The translations under genes and the position numbers were made by a program. A stretch of 64,000 bases of DNA from Sycon ciliatum (lineage: Eukaryota; Porifera; Calcarea; Leucosolenida; Sycettidae), in contig NC_088653.1 in NCBI RefSeq assembly GCF_964019385.1, positions 12,503,835 through 12,567,834 of the forward strand, in the 5' to 3' direction. Below are positions 10,603-22,230 of the stretch, one piece after another. The notes under the pieces are model-generated. The model did no database searches, had not been told where the DNA came from, and worked only from the letters and a program-made list of their open reading frames with translations. Within the stretch, counting starts at the first letter, position 1. Each line of letters begins with the position of its first letter.

Positions 10603-13600
10603 GTGTGCCGCTCTTCGCCACCATCTGGTTCCACCGGTTCTTCTGCACGACAGGGCACTCATCAGTCCCCGCGGGGCACAGGTGTCCATTCTCTCTCCAG
10701 CCACAGTGATTCCTCTAGCTCGGCACTGAGTACTGCTGACGCATTTCTGGGCACCCTGACCCACGGCACAGGCTGGAATCTCCCTATGCTTCTGCACGGC
10801 AAGGCCATAACTATGAAGGTCGACACGGGTGCAGATGTCACTGCTATACCAGCTACAGTGTTCACGTCCCTGGACTTGCCTATCTCGCTCGCCCCATCGA
10901 ACCGTACTCTCCGGGGCCCAGACAACACAAGCCTCAATGTTTGTGGCCGGTTTACAGCTGACCTGCGCACAGCTCACTCATCTCAGTCTCACTCCGTGCC
11001 CACCCAGGTGTACGTGGTCCGCGACCTCAAGCTTCCACTGCTCGGACGTCCAGCCATTGAGGCTCTCGGCATCCTGCCTGCTCCTGCTAACGTCCTGGAG
11101 ACCACCTCTACCTCTAGTGCCTCAGCTTCAGACTCTCGCTCTCCTGTTGCCGCTGAGTTTCCTGACCTGTTCTCGGGCCTAGGTACCTTCGGTCCTCTCC
11201 ACACCATTCAACTTCGCGATGAGGCTCCTCCATACTCGCTCTCCACTCCTCGGCGAGTTGCTCTGCCCATGGAATCGAAGGTTATTGAAGCCCTCCGTCG
11301 CATGGAAAACGCTGGCGTCATTCGCCCAGTGTCCGAACCGACCGATTGGTGTGCCGGCATGGTCGTTGTGCCAAAACCAAACGGCAGCGTGCGCATCTGC
11401 GGTGACTTCACACGGCTCAACAAAGCCGTCAAGCGCGAACGGCACATTCTCCCTACCACGGACCATCTCCTCGCTCGCCTCGGTGATGCCAAGGTATTCT
11501 CCAAGCTGGACGCTAACAGCGGGTTTCACCAAATTCCGTTGGCGCCAGAGTCGCAGCTTCTAACCACCTTCATCACGCCCATCGGCAGATTCTGCTACAC
11601 GCGGCTCCCCTTTGGCATCTCCTCGGCACCCGAGTATTTTCAGAAACAGATGTCAGATCTGCTCAGCGACCTCCCTGGCAACATCTGCATGATGGACGAC
11701 GTCCTCACATTCGGCTCCACCCTCGAGGAGGAGGTCGACAACCTTCGACCAGCTCTGGCCCGTCTTCAATCCGCCGGTGTCACGCTCAACAGCGAGAAGT
11801 GTCAATTTCATGCCACCTCGATCAAGTTCCTGGGCCACGTGATTGATGGCTGTGGCATCCGTCCAGATCCAGACAAGATCCACGCGATCCAGGAGCTCTC
11901 TCCCTGCTCCGATGTCCATTCCGTCCGCCGTCTGCTGGGCATGGCCAACCACCTAGGCAAGTTCATTCCGGACTTGGCCTCCATCACGCAACCTCTCAGG
12001 TCTCTCCTCGTCAAAGGCACCCCGTGGCAGTGGGGTGCTGAGCAGTGTGCCGCGTTCGACCGCATCAAGACGTCACTGAGTAACGAGCCCGTCCTGGCCA
12101 AGTACTCTCCCAACTACCACACCACAGTATCTGCTGATGCATCTTCCTTTGGCCTGGGTGCAGTGCTTCTACAACGCCAGCCCGACGCGTCTGTCCGTCC
12201 TGTAGCCTATTTGTCTCGCTCTCTCACACCAGCGGAAACGCGCTATTCGCAAATCGAGAAGGAGGCTCTGGCTGCAACATGGGCCTGCGACCGGCTCTCA
12301 CACTACCTCCTCGGCATGCCATTCACCATTGAGACGGATCACAAGCCACTCATCCCTCTGCTCGGTACCCGTGCTCTTGACGACCTCCCTCCGCGGGTCC
12401 TCCGGTTTCGTCTACGGCTACTTCGATACGACTACAGTATTATCCACACACCTGGCAAACAACTCGCAATTGCCGACGCTCTGTCTCGAGCTCCTCTGCG
12501 CAGCACAGATGCCGACGCCACTGCCACACTGGAGGCTGAGACCGCTGCAATGGTGTCGTACGTCACTGAGGCTCTGCCTGCCACTGCGCAACGCCTGGAA
12601 GAGGTTTCAGCATGGCAAAGCGACGACGATAGCTGTGCTTGCATCATCGAGTACCTGCAGCACGGCTGGCCTGCTCCTAGCGATGCTCCTCCCGTAGTGC
12701 AGTTTCTTATAGAGCACAGCGCACATTTCAGCCTCACGGACGACGGCTTGATTCTGTATGATCAGCGTCTCTACATACCTCCCGCTCACCAGCAAGAAAT
12801 CCTGGCTCGCCTTCACCAGGGTCATCAGGGCATCACCAAGTGCCGACGCCTGGCCCGCACTTCCGTATGGTGGCCATCGCTCTCGTCGGACATAGCTACT
12901 CTTGTCCAAACATGTGAAGAATGCAGTCGACACCGCTCTCAGCCACCCGAGCCTCTTCTCTCAACTCCACTCCCAGAGTTTCCTTGGCAACATCTGGCCG
13001 CAGACTTCTTCACCATCGACGGTCGCAACCACCTCCTCGTCATCGACTACTACTCTCGGTTCATCGAGGTCCTCGACATGCCCTCGCTCTCCACAGCTCG
13101 TACAGTCAGCCATTTCAAGTCACTGTTCGCTCGCCATGGCATCCCTGACTCTCTAACGACCGACAACGGACCGCAATTCACCAGTGCTGAATTTGCCCAG
13201 TTTGCATCCACCTATGGCTTCCGCCACGTCACCAGTAGCCCTCTCTATCCGCAAGCCAATGGCATGGCCGAGCGTGCTGTTCGCACGGTCAAAAGTCTGT
13301 TCCGTCAGGGCACTGATTGGCACCTCGCACTACTCGCGTACCGCAACACTCCCTTGGAGAATGGTAAGAGTCCAGCCCAGCTTCTGATGAACCGCCAGCT
13401 GCAGTCACTCTTACCTCTCTCTCCAACACAGCGACAGTCGCATCCAGTCGATCAGAGCGACCTGCGTGCCGCGGATCAGCGCTTAAAGGATCGCCAAAGC
13501 ACCAACCATGCCAGTCGCCATGCAGCCCGGACACTGCCGTCTCTGTGTCCACAACAGCCTGTATATCTACCTGATCGTGAAGAGTCTGGCCACGTGATGA

Positions 13601-13872
13601 GCCAACCAGCCTTGCGCTCCTACATCGTAGCAACCCCATCGGGCCAGTTCAGACGCAACCGGCGGCACATTGTCCCAATGCCAACGCCGCAACAGTTGCC
13701 GCCTGCTGGTCACTCTGCCGCTACTACCGATCCTGATCCCCCAGCCAGTCAACCTTCTACTCCGCCGTGTCCTGCAGTTCCCAACTTGCCATCGACCCCT
13801 CCAGCTCAAGACCAGCCTGATAAGTATGTCACGGCTCGCGGCCGTGTCGTTCACGCTCCCGATCGCTTCTAA
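10603..13872 (+). CDS. pol: Pol polyprotein of Ty3/gypsy element B
   Basis: About 1090 residues; the 5' limit is uncertain. Aspartic protease (VDTGADVTAIPA) lies at about 10818-10855. Reverse transcriptase spans about 11270-11850, with LPFGISSAPEYF and the catalytic MMDDV near 11690. RNase H begins near 12120 (VSADASSFGLGAVLL). The integrase has H-H-C-C zinc residues at about 12810-12930 (HQGHQG ... CEECSRH) and a D-D-E core with DFFTIDG, TDNGPQF and NGMAERA at about 13000-13280. A Pro-rich tail follows. I see no chromodomain. Confidence 0.92.
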   Translation: MCRSSPPSGSTGSSARQGTHQSPRGTGVHSLSSHSDSSSSALSTADAFLGTLTHGTGWNLPMLLHGKAITMKVDTGADVTAIPATVFTSLDLPISLAPSNRTLRGPDNTSLNVCGRFTADLRTAHSSQSHSVPTQVYVVRDLKLPLLGRPAIEALGILPAPANVLETTSTSSASASDSRSPVAAEFPDLFSGLGTFGPLHTIQLRDEAPPYSLSTPRRVALPMESKVIEALRRMENAGVIRPVSEPTDWCAGMVVVPKPNGSVRICGDFTRLNKAVKRERHILPTTDHLLARLGDAKVFSKLDANSGFHQIPLAPESQLLTTFITPIGRFCYTRLPFGISSAPEYFQKQMSDLLSDLPGNICMMDDVLTFGSTLEEEVDNLRPALARLQSAGVTLNSEKCQFHATSIKFLGHVIDGCGIRPDPDKIHAIQELSPCSDVHSVRRLLGMANHLGKFIPDLASITQPLRSLLVKGTPWQWGAEQCAAFDRIKTSLSNEPVLAKYSPNYHTTVSADASSFGLGAVLLQRQPDASVRPVAYLSRSLTPAETRYSQIEKEALAATWACDRLSHYLLGMPFTIETDHKPLIPLLGTRALDDLPPRVLRFRLRLLRYDYSIIHTPGKQLAIADALSRAPLRSTDADATATLEAETAAMVSYVTEALPATAQRLEEVSAWQSDDDSCACIIEYLQHGWPAPSDAPPVVQFLIEHSAHFSLTDDGLILYDQRLYIPPAHQQEILARLHQGHQGITKCRRLARTSVWWPSLSSDIATLVQTCEECSRHRSQPPEPLLSTPLPEFPWQHLAADFFTIDGRNHLLVIDYYSRFIEVLDMPSLSTARTVSHFKSLFARHGIPDSLTTDNGPQFTSAEFAQFASTYGFRHVTSSPLYPQANGMAERAVRTVKSLFRQGTDWHLALLAYRNTPLENGKSPAQLLMNRQLQSLLPLSPTQRQSHPVDQSDLRAADQRLKDRQSTNHASRHAARTLPSLCPQQPVYLPDREESGHVMSQPALRSYIVATPSGQFRRNRRHIVPMPTPQQLPPAGHSAATTDPDPPASQPSTPPCPAVPNLPSTPPAQDQPDKYVTARGRVVHAPDRF

Positions 13873-14174
13873 CTTTGGTCTCTCCAAACAAAATACTCCA
13901 CTCTTCGGTCTCTCCCTCTCTTGCTCGTTCTCTTTTCTAATGGCTTGCATGTGCCTGTGTGTCCTCTGTACACCCTTAGGTCTTTTCTTTGTAAGAGGAG
14001 AGGATATACATGTACAATGCACTATACTAGAATACTCCCTCGGACAGACCAGGCTTACAGAACTCTGTAATGGATCCCTTCTGCAACGGTCTTATTGTTT
14101 TCATTTTCAAAGTCGTCCAGTTAGGTATCTTCCCCATCTTCATAATCTACTGCCATATTTGCTCTTACAACCTC
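13873..14174 (+). other. 3' untranslated part of element B
   Basis: Pyrimidine-rich stretch between the pol stop and the polypurine tract. No coding content is recognised. Confidence 0.7.
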
Positions 14175-14187
14175 AAAGAAAGGGAGG
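14175..14187 (+). promoter_or_regulatory. Polypurine tract of element B
   Basis: aaagaaagggagg directly before the 3' LTR, the usual plus-strand primer site for an LTR retroelement. Confidence 0.8.
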
Positions 14188-14431
14188 TGTAGTGTCATGT
14201 GACTAGATGCATGAAGCCCATGCATACATGCATTCCGATATCATTCCCACCATCATGATCCACTTACATGATCTAGCATTCCATTCCTCCTTCCCACTTT
14301 AGCCCGTATGTATATACATATCTAGTAGATTGCATGTGTTCTAGGTTCTTTGTCTTATCGTAGTACAACAGTTAGAACTAATGTCTTGGCTCTCTGGTTG
14401 GTCTGGTTAGACTAAAGTGCGAAACACTACA
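14188..14431 (+). repeat. 3' LTR of element B
   Basis: 244 bases. It matches the 5' LTR apart from a four-base length difference in a tatata/tatacata stretch. Confidence 0.92.
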
Positions 14432-15835
14432 GGGGGGGGGGGGGGGGGGGGAGTGCACGGGTCTACATTTGTATGTGTGCGGGGGGGGGGGGGAGTGCAC
14501 GGGTCTACATGTGTATGTGTGTGTGTGGGGGGGGGGGTGCACGGGTCTACATGTGTATGTGCGTGTGTGTGGGGGGGGGGGGAGTGTACGGGTCTGCATT
14601 TGTATGTGTGTGTTTGGGGGGGGGGGAGTGCACGGGTCTACATGTGTATGTGTGTGTGTGGGGGGGGGGGGGAGTGCACGGGTCTACATGTGTATGTGTG
14701 TGTGTGTGTGGGGGGGGGGGGGGGATGCACGGGTCTACATGTGTATGTGTGTGTGTGTGGGGGGGGGGGGGGGAGTGCACGGGTCTACATTTGTATGTGT
14801 GTGTGGGGGGGGGGGGGGGAGTGCACGGGTCTACATGTGTATGTGTGTGTGTGGGGGGGGGGGGGGTGCACGGGTCTACATGTGTATGTGTGTGTGTGTG
14901 GGGGGGGGGGAGTGCACGGGTCTACATGTGTATGTGTGTGTGGGGGGGGGGGGGTGCACGGGTCTACATGTGTATGTGTGTGTGTGGGGGGGGGGGGGTG
15001 CACGGGTCTACATGTGTATGTGTGTGTGTGGGGGGGGGGGGGTGCACGGGTCTACATGTGTATGTGTGTGTGTGGGGGGGGGGGGGGTGCACGGGTCTAC
15101 ATGTGTATGTGTGTGTGTGGGGGGGGGGGGGGGAGTGCACGGGTCTACATGTGTATGTGTGTGGGGGGGGGAGTGCACGGGTCTACATGTGTATGTGTGT
15201 GGGGGGGGGGGGGAGTGCACGGGTCTACATGTGTATGTGTGTGTGTGGGGGGGGGGGAGTGCACGGGTCTACATTTGTATGTGTGTGTGTGTGTGGGGGG
15301 GGGGGAGGGGGGAGTGCACGGGTCTACATGTGTATGTGTGTGGGGGGGGGGGGGGGTGCACGGGTCTACATGTGTATGTGTGTGTGTGTGGGGGGGGGGG
15401 GGGGAGTGCACGGGTCTACATGTGTATGTGTGTGTGTGGGGGGGGGGGTGCACGGGTCTACATGTGTATGTGTGTGTGTGTGGGGGGGGGGGGGGGTGCA
15501 CGGGTCTACATGTGTATGTGTGTGTGGGGGGGGGGGGGGGGTGCACGGGTCTACATGTACATGTGTATGTGTGTGTGTGTGGGGGGGGGGGGGGGGAGTG
15601 CACGGGTCTACATATGTGTGTGTGGGGGGGGGGGGGAGTGCACGGGTCTACATGTGTATGTGTGTGTGGGGGGGGGGGGGGGGTGCACGGGTCTACATGT
15701 GTATGTGTTTGTGGGGGGGGGGGGTGCACGGGTCTACATGTGTATGTGTGTGTGGGGGGGGGGGGGAGTGCACGGGTCTACATGTGTGTGTGTGGGGGGG
15801 GGGGGGGGGGAGTGCACGGGTCTACATGTGTATGA
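14432..15835. repeat. G-rich minisatellite alpha, right half
   Basis: About 34 further units of the array seen at 8313-9425. Together they were one array of about 2.5 kb before element B entered. Gly/Cys-rich frames on the plus strand and His/Pro/Thr-rich frames on the minus strand are artefacts of the repeat. Confidence 0.93.
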
Positions 15836-15870
15836 TGTGCTATATAACCCAATACTAGTTCAAAACTAGT

Positions 15871-16367
15871 TGTTCGTATTTTCTACTCACACGCACACGA
15901 ACCCTTCGAAGACTGTATATTCATGCACTCGAGTACTCATACACTCGAATCATCACACAAACTGTGGGGCTTGATCTGTCTTACAACGTTCTTGCAAGAC
16001 GATACAACAACAGCTCCTGTTCTCTACAAATCCTTACGCACACACTAAAGCACTATCAACTAAAACCAGCTAATTTATGCACAGAACATATCCTGAAAAG
16101 CAGCGAAACAAAGGAAGCCAAAGCAGCAGGCATGGAAAGATCTCGTACGCACTATGAACTCTTGCACTCTAGATATGTGCAGCGTACGATACTAGTTCAG
16201 CGGCTACTAACACTAGCATGACAGACATGAATGAAACCGCAACCAAGTGAGCGTGACACAGATTACGAAGGTAATGAAAAGAACCAGACTGTCATCGCAC
16301 AACCGCCTATTGTCGGCTCACACACAGAAACCAGATAGTCTAGCAATATATGAAATGCGACGGAACA
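15871..16367 (-). repeat. LTR of element C (3' LTR in element sense)
   Basis: 497 bases, near-identical to 21556-22052. It begins tgttcgtattttct and ends gacggaaca. Confidence 0.93.
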
Positions 16368-16514
16368 TAATCCCCCTCTCACACGAAGGGTATAAGACTG
16401 AGTGTGATACCAAACAGTAACGATAGAACATGAAAAGACAAAGAACTAAAAGGAAATATGCAGGTCCATTCTATGCTGCTACTGTCACTACGGTGGGCTA
16501 AGGCACTGAATTCC

Positions 16515-19500
16515 TCAGCCACTATCTGCACACAATGGAACAAGCTGGTGAACACTCCGGCGCTTGATCTTGTCGGCGATCTTCACGTCCACTACCCTTA
16601 CATGACCATCGGCTCCTGGATGGGTTCCTACGACTCTGCCTAGTGGCCACTGGCCACGTGTCCCATCCGGACTTGGGCACAGCACCAAGTCGCCTTTCTG
16701 CAGTTCTTGCGGCGACAACTCCTCCGTAGCGTGTTGGTCTGTGGAGTTGCTGGCTGCACTCTTTGCAGACGTCCCGTCAGTCTGTTGCAATGGTACCACT
16801 ACCGCGCTGGTGGGAACCGCTCGCCCCCTCGTGATCCTTGCTCTCAGGTTGCCTAGGAATCGCAAGCACCATGCCGTGATGCGTACTAGCCGCGACCAGG
16901 ACGAGTACGTAGATGGGCTTAGCCTGATCTGTTCATGTTCGACGGCGAACGTGATGGCTGGCTTCTTCTTCAGTTGTCCGGGGAGCTGAGCTGGCACAGT
17001 GAGGTTGGTTTTCGGCCATTCTGCCGGTGCCGACTGCAGAAACTGGGGTCCTCTCCACCAGGTATCGTTCCGTATGAAGTCGGCTGCGCGCTCGCCACGG
17101 GTGCCGAGGTCGGCTGGATTGACTTTGCCTGGCACATGGCGCCATTGATCGGCTGTAGTACTCTTCTGGATCTCAACAATACGAGTGGCAATGTCGCTCC
17201 GGAAGTTCTTGGCGTTGCTGCGCAGCCAGTACAGAACGTTGGTTGAGTCAGTCCAGTATACATGCTTCTCTACTGGTATGTCTAGCGCTCGAGCTACGAC
17301 TTGACTCGCACGTACTCCCAGGGCTGCGCCACGAAGTTCGAGCTTCGGGATGGTGGTTGGCTTGATTGGCGCAGTCTTGGCTTTGGCGAATGCGAGCGTG
17401 ACTTTCACGAAGCCATCAGGGTACTCGCAGCGCACGTATACTGCTGTAGCGACTGCATGCGATGACGCATCGGTGAAGACGTGCACTGAGAGTGCCGCGG
17501 ACTCTGGAGGACGACGTGCATCCTTGAAACATCGATCGGCCTTGATCTCTGCCAGCAATGGTAATTCCGCAAACCACCGCTGCCACTTAGAGCTCTGTTC
17601 ATCAGACACTGCGGCGTCCCAATCCTTCTGCTGCGTACATAGCTCTTGGAACATCAGCCGTGCACGGATAGTGAAGGGTGACAGCTGACCTCGTGGATCA
17701 TAGATGGTAGCCATCTTGGACAACACTGATCGTTTCGTGAGTTGCTGCGGTGATGTTGCTTTGTAAACGAAGGTGAACACATCATCTCTCGCATTCCAAG
17801 CTACGCCGAGTGTCTTGACTGGATTGGAGATGGTCGGGTTGTCGTTGCTACTGAGATGCAGTAGCGAATCTGTAGCACGGTCTGCCTCGGGTATAGCCTC
17901 CAGCACTTGGCGGTCGTTGCTCCGCCATTTGCGCAGGTGGAATGAACCATGTTGCAGGAGGGACTGGACTTCCCGCTGAGTGGTGATAGCGCTATCAGTT
18001 GTAGGACAGGACTTGAGCAGGTCGTCCACGTACAGAGACCGGTCGATAGCACTACGAGCCATGTCACTGTAGTTAGAGCCAAATCTGCTTCCAACCTCCT
18101 TGACGGCACGGCAGGCTAGATATGGCGACGCCTTGAGGCCAAATACCAATCGGTTGAATTCAAACGCTTCCATGGTAGATTGTGGGGACTCTCGCTACAA
18201 GAATCTCACATACCGCCTATCTGCGGGTTTGAGGCCGACTTGCAGGAACATCTCAGCGATGTCGCCGACGAGTGCAACAGGTTCCTGACAGAATCCTAGC
18301 AGGACCTCCACCAGGTCTTGCTGTAGTTTCGGCCCAGCATACATATGGTCATTCAGTGACTGGCCGTCGTGGGTGGCTGCAGCGTCAAAGACCATACGCA
18401 CTTTCGTTGTCTCCTTGTCCTGCCGCACTATTGGAAAATGGGGCAGGAACCACTGGTCTGGCTCGGTGAGAACGTCGGCATCGCACCTCGTGATGTAACC
18501 CTTCTCTAGATGTTGAGCTACAAGCTGACGGTACTGGTCGTATACTGGTGGGCGCCGAGCTAGCGAGCGCTCCAGGTTGAATAAGCGGCTCTTGGCTGTC
18601 GCGATGTTGCTTGTCAGTTGCGGCCGACCACCGTCACTCGTCCATGGGATGCCAGTGACGATCCGAGTACCATCGTGCGTAGTCATCTCACGTACCAGAC
18701 GGTCGGCTTCGATTTCAGCCTGGGTGAGGGTAGACTGTGTCACAGTCCCAACATCGTCCCACAACCAGAACTTCTCCACAATAGCGTCCAATCGCTGCTG
18801 TGGTGTCATGTCATCTGCTGGCGTGACGGCTGTGGTCATTGAGCACTGTGAGGGCGTCACTACTGGTCCAAAGCACACCCAGCCCAATGGTAGGCGACGA
18901 GCGATTGGGTCACCATCATTGCCAACGACTTCTTCCAGTGTAGTATGTGCTCCCGGCACATTCAGGCCTACTAGTAGCTCCGGAGTGCGGGTGTTGGTTG
19001 GTGGTAATGGAATATCTCTCAGGTGCTCATAACAGCATTTGATCTTGTCCCAGTTGACCGGTGCTGTGTGGGTGGTAATCTGTGGCTGGGTCCACACCTC
19101 GAGGTCCGCACTGTAGTTGCCATCCACACTTCTCATAGTGACCTCGACACACTGGTGTTGTCCTGTCACTGTCTTACCGCCCAGAACAGTTGTCTGGAGC
19201 GACTGGGGCTTGCCGACTATGCCAAGCTTACTCGCAGCGTCATCCGTCAGAAAGCTGGTAGTAGAGGCTGGGTCCAGCAATGCGGTGACGCGCTGTTGGC
19301 GACCCTCATACTCCAGCACTACTGGCACAGTCATGAAGGCAATCTGATCTCCCATCGATGCACTGGTTTGATGGTTGGTCGCTGCCTGGGGCTGTGTTCC
19401 GTCAGTGTTCGAGCCCTCTCGTGCTCCACTCGTTCCGTCAGTCGTCGAGCCCCCTCGTGCTCCACTAGTCCGCTGGGTACGCTCTTGGTGGAGCAGAGTG

Positions 19501-21527
19501 TGGTGCCTGGCTGGACAACGTTCGCATCCTCCCGACTGACACGCTGCCCTCCAGTGCCCGGACCTCAGGCAGCAGGTGCATAGCTTCCATTCGTATACTA
19601 ATTCCCGGCGCTGTTTCACTGGCAGTGCCTTGAAGCTTCGGCACCAGGTGATGCAGTGGCTGCCGTTGCAATTCCGGCAGGACCGAACTGGTTTGTCTCG
19701 CCTGGCCTCGTTTGCAGATGAGCTGGCGGCGTGCAGTGCTGTCTGCCCGCGAGGCTTGTACGTTGTCGTTGGTTGTGCAAGGCTCTTGGCTGGCGCCACC
19801 AGCGCTGCAGCCTCAGCTCGCTCTCCCAGCCAGGCCGAGAACGTGTCGAGTCCGAGCTGATCGGTCGTCAACCCTTGCGTCTTTAGATACTCTCCCCATT
19901 GCATCCGTTGAGCTGGTGGTAACTTCGTGACCAACTCGTTGCGCAATGCAGGGTTGGTCAGGTGGCCCTGGCTGTTGAGCAGCTTCATTGTCAGCACGAT
20001 GTTGTTGATAGCCGTTGCCAGTCCGATCAAGCTGTCGGGGTCGTCTGCCCTCACGGGTTTGAGTGATTTGGCTTGCTCGATCAGCTCAGTGACGACGAGC
20101 TCCGGCCTGCCAAACCGTCGCTCGAGCGTCTGCACGGCCTGCTCCACATTGTCGGGCACGGAGAGCATCAGCTGTACCGCATCCCGTGCTTTGCCCTTCA
20201 GGCACGCTTGCAGGCGTTGAACGTTCTCGGCATTGCTGAATCCGCACTGCTTGGTGCTGCTCCTGTATGTGCTGATGAACGTTGGCCATTCCTCAGGTCT
20301 CCCAGAGAACGTGGGCAGCTTGGTGTTGATGGAGCTGTGTCGGGCTGCTAGCTGGTGTAGGCCAGTGTCAGAGTCAGGAGTAGTACTGTGGCTGGTGGTG
20401 GTGTTGTTGCCACTACTCCGTAGTGCTGCTGTCAAAGCACCCATAAACTCCTGTGCCATGTTTGCGATGCCTATGGTGCCCTGGCCAGTACACTGGTCTG
20501 AGTCAGCATTGCCAGCTGTACTGCTACAATCATTACTAGAGTCACTGCTGGCTGGCACGGGCACTTGACTGCTGGCCTCATCTCTGACCACTCGACTGTG
20601 ACTGCCACTCATCTGACAGGCAGACAGCCCTTGCGTTACACACTTGGGACGACTGTCTGTACTATTCACGGATTGAGGAGAATTCACACGTGATGCAACT
20701 ACAGCTGTGGACTCGTCACATACCTTGCTGTGTGCATGCTGCACGCGCCACTCCATCTCCGTGAGTTCGTGCCGCGCTTGCTCCAGCTCACTGTACATGC
20801 TCTTCTCCTTTTCGTAGCTGGTTTGCAACAGGTCTCGATTCTCCCGCTGTGCGACCCTAAGCTTGCTTTCGGCGACCTCCAGCTTCTGGACGATCGATTG
20901 AGCACGGTCTTTCATCCTTCTCGACTCCTTTCGGCACTCGTTCAACTGCTCGCCGAGGTAGCCGATTTCCTGTTGGTACCTGAGTTCCTTCAGCTGGAAC
21001 TCGCGTCGGAGGTGACTTTCGGCGTCCGACTCTATCTCCTGGACGTGTCCTGCTACGTCCCCGACATCTCCTGCAACCAGTCCGACGACTACTGCGTCCG
21101 GTTGAGCGTTGTCGTGTGGCTCTCCTTGTGGTGCCTCCTCGCCTGCATCAAGCACTTCTGCGGCCTCCGCAAACACTTGCTGTTGCATCCCGAGAGACGG
21201 GGACCTCCCTGTCCCGGAGCCTGGCGAACGAACACTACTTGTCCTTACAAGAGTTTCCGCTGCCAATTCAGATTCTCGCAGTTCCAACTGCGCCTTTGCG
21301 ACTCGAATCTCAGCTTCCAACACTGCTCGTCGCGAGCTACCACTGTGCTGGGCTGATGATGTCCGCGATCGAGCACTCACAGCTCGACTTCCATTGCCGG
21401 ACGTCGGCACTGCTCCTTGCTGGTCACGATTACCTTCGACAGCTTCGGTCTCGAAACCCCATCGCTGAGGAGGTACACCTATCGTGGAACGGCTGCTCCT
21501 ACGCATACTACTAGGATCCGACGCCAT
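16515..21527 (-). pseudogene. gag-pol coding region of BEL/Pao element C (broken)
   Basis: The region starts at an ATG at 21527 (MASDPSS), about ten bases after the primer site. Reading along the minus strand: a coiled-coil-like Glu/Arg/Gln stretch near 20750-21000; a DUF1759-type gag core (LPTFSGRPEEWPTFI) near 20320; CCHC-type knuckles (CRNCNGSHCITWC) near 19650; an aspartic protease of the DUF1758 type (LLDPASTTSFL) near 19270; RT with YVDDLL near 18030; RNase H (VHVFTDASSHAVATAVY) near 17470; and a C-terminal DUF5641-like end (GDLVLCPS ... WPLGRVV). These parts together are diagnostic of BEL/Pao. It is treated as a fossil with about two breaks. Confidence 0.9.
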
Positions 21528-21533
21528 GCCACG

Positions 21534-21551
21534 ATCCGGCTCGAAGGACCA
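21534..21551 (-). promoter_or_regulatory. Primer binding site of element C, tRNA-Tyr
   Basis: The plus strand reads atccggctcgaaggacca, which is the 3' end of a typical eukaryotic tRNA-Tyr including CCA. On the element strand it is therefore an 18-base primer site, four bases from the LTR. Confidence 0.85.
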
Positions 21552-21555
21552 GATA

Positions 21556-22052
21556 TGTTCGTATTTTCTACTCACACGCACACGAACCCTTCGAAGACTG
21601 TATATTCATGCACTCGAGTACTCATACACTCGAATCATCACACAAACTGTGGGGCTTGATCTGTCTTACAACGTTCTTGCAAGACGATACAACAACAGCT
21701 CCTGTTCTCTACAAATCCTTACGCACACACTAAAGCACTATCAACTAAAACCAGCTAATTTATGCACAGAACATATCCTGAAAAGCAGCGAAACAAAGGA
21801 AGCCAAAGCAGCAGGCATGGAAAGATCCCGTACGCACTATGAACTCTTGCACTCTAGATATGTGCAGCGTACGATACTAGTTCAGCGGCTACTAACACTA
21901 GCATGACAGACATGAATGAAACCGCAACCAAGTGAGCGTGACACAGATTACGAAGGTAATGAAAAGAACCAGACTGTCATCGCACAACCGCCTATTGTCG
22001 GCTCACACACAGAAACCAGATAGTCTAGCAATATATGAAATGCGACGGAACA
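21556..22052 (-). repeat. LTR of element C (5' LTR in element sense)
   Basis: 497-base partner of 15871-16367. Confidence 0.93.
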
Positions 22053-22230
22053 CTAGTACTAGATAAACCTTGTTATGTCATGTAGTTCAGCACCCATATG
22101 GTTCAGATGGTCCCAACGGACCATGGCTCTGCCAACCGTGGATGGTTGTAGTAAGGTCACTGTTTCCGAACACAGTGGTCCTCAACCTTGTTTCATGCTG
22201 TCAATTTACCCACAGACAAAGTCATGTACA
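22053..22230. repeat. Start of duplication unit U1, shared with 35360-35535
   Basis: After the ctagt target duplication the sequence (cacccatatggttcagatgg and neighbours) matches U2 at 35360-35535 with few changes. No coding sequence is seen. It marks the homologous frame used to show that element C is missing from U2. Confidence 0.85.

Larger units (their letters stand above)
9426..14431 (+). mobile_element. Ty3/gypsy LTR retrotransposon B
   Basis: A plus-strand element inside minisatellite alpha. Its LTRs (9426-9665 and 14188-14431) differ visibly only by a four-base repeat-unit gain, and ggggg lies on both sides as the target duplication. Order is LTR, primer binding site, gag, pol, polypurine tract, LTR. 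RT motifs such as FSKLDANSGFHQIPL place it near the Mag/K02A2.6-like branch of Ty3/gypsy. It looks close to whole, with at most about one interruption, and is recent. Confidence 0.93.
15871..22052 (-). mobile_element. BEL/Pao LTR retrotransposon C
   Basis: A minus-strand element with two 497-base LTRs (TG...CA) that differ at about one base by eye, and a perfect five-base target duplication ctagt (15866-15870, 22053-22057). Recognisable parts are gag (DUF1759-like), CCHC knuckles, aspartic protease (DUF1758-like), RT, RNase H and a C-terminal DUF5641-like segment. It is broken, with about two breaks. The insertion is recent, and the matching place in U2 (35355-35380) lacks it. Confidence 0.93.
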
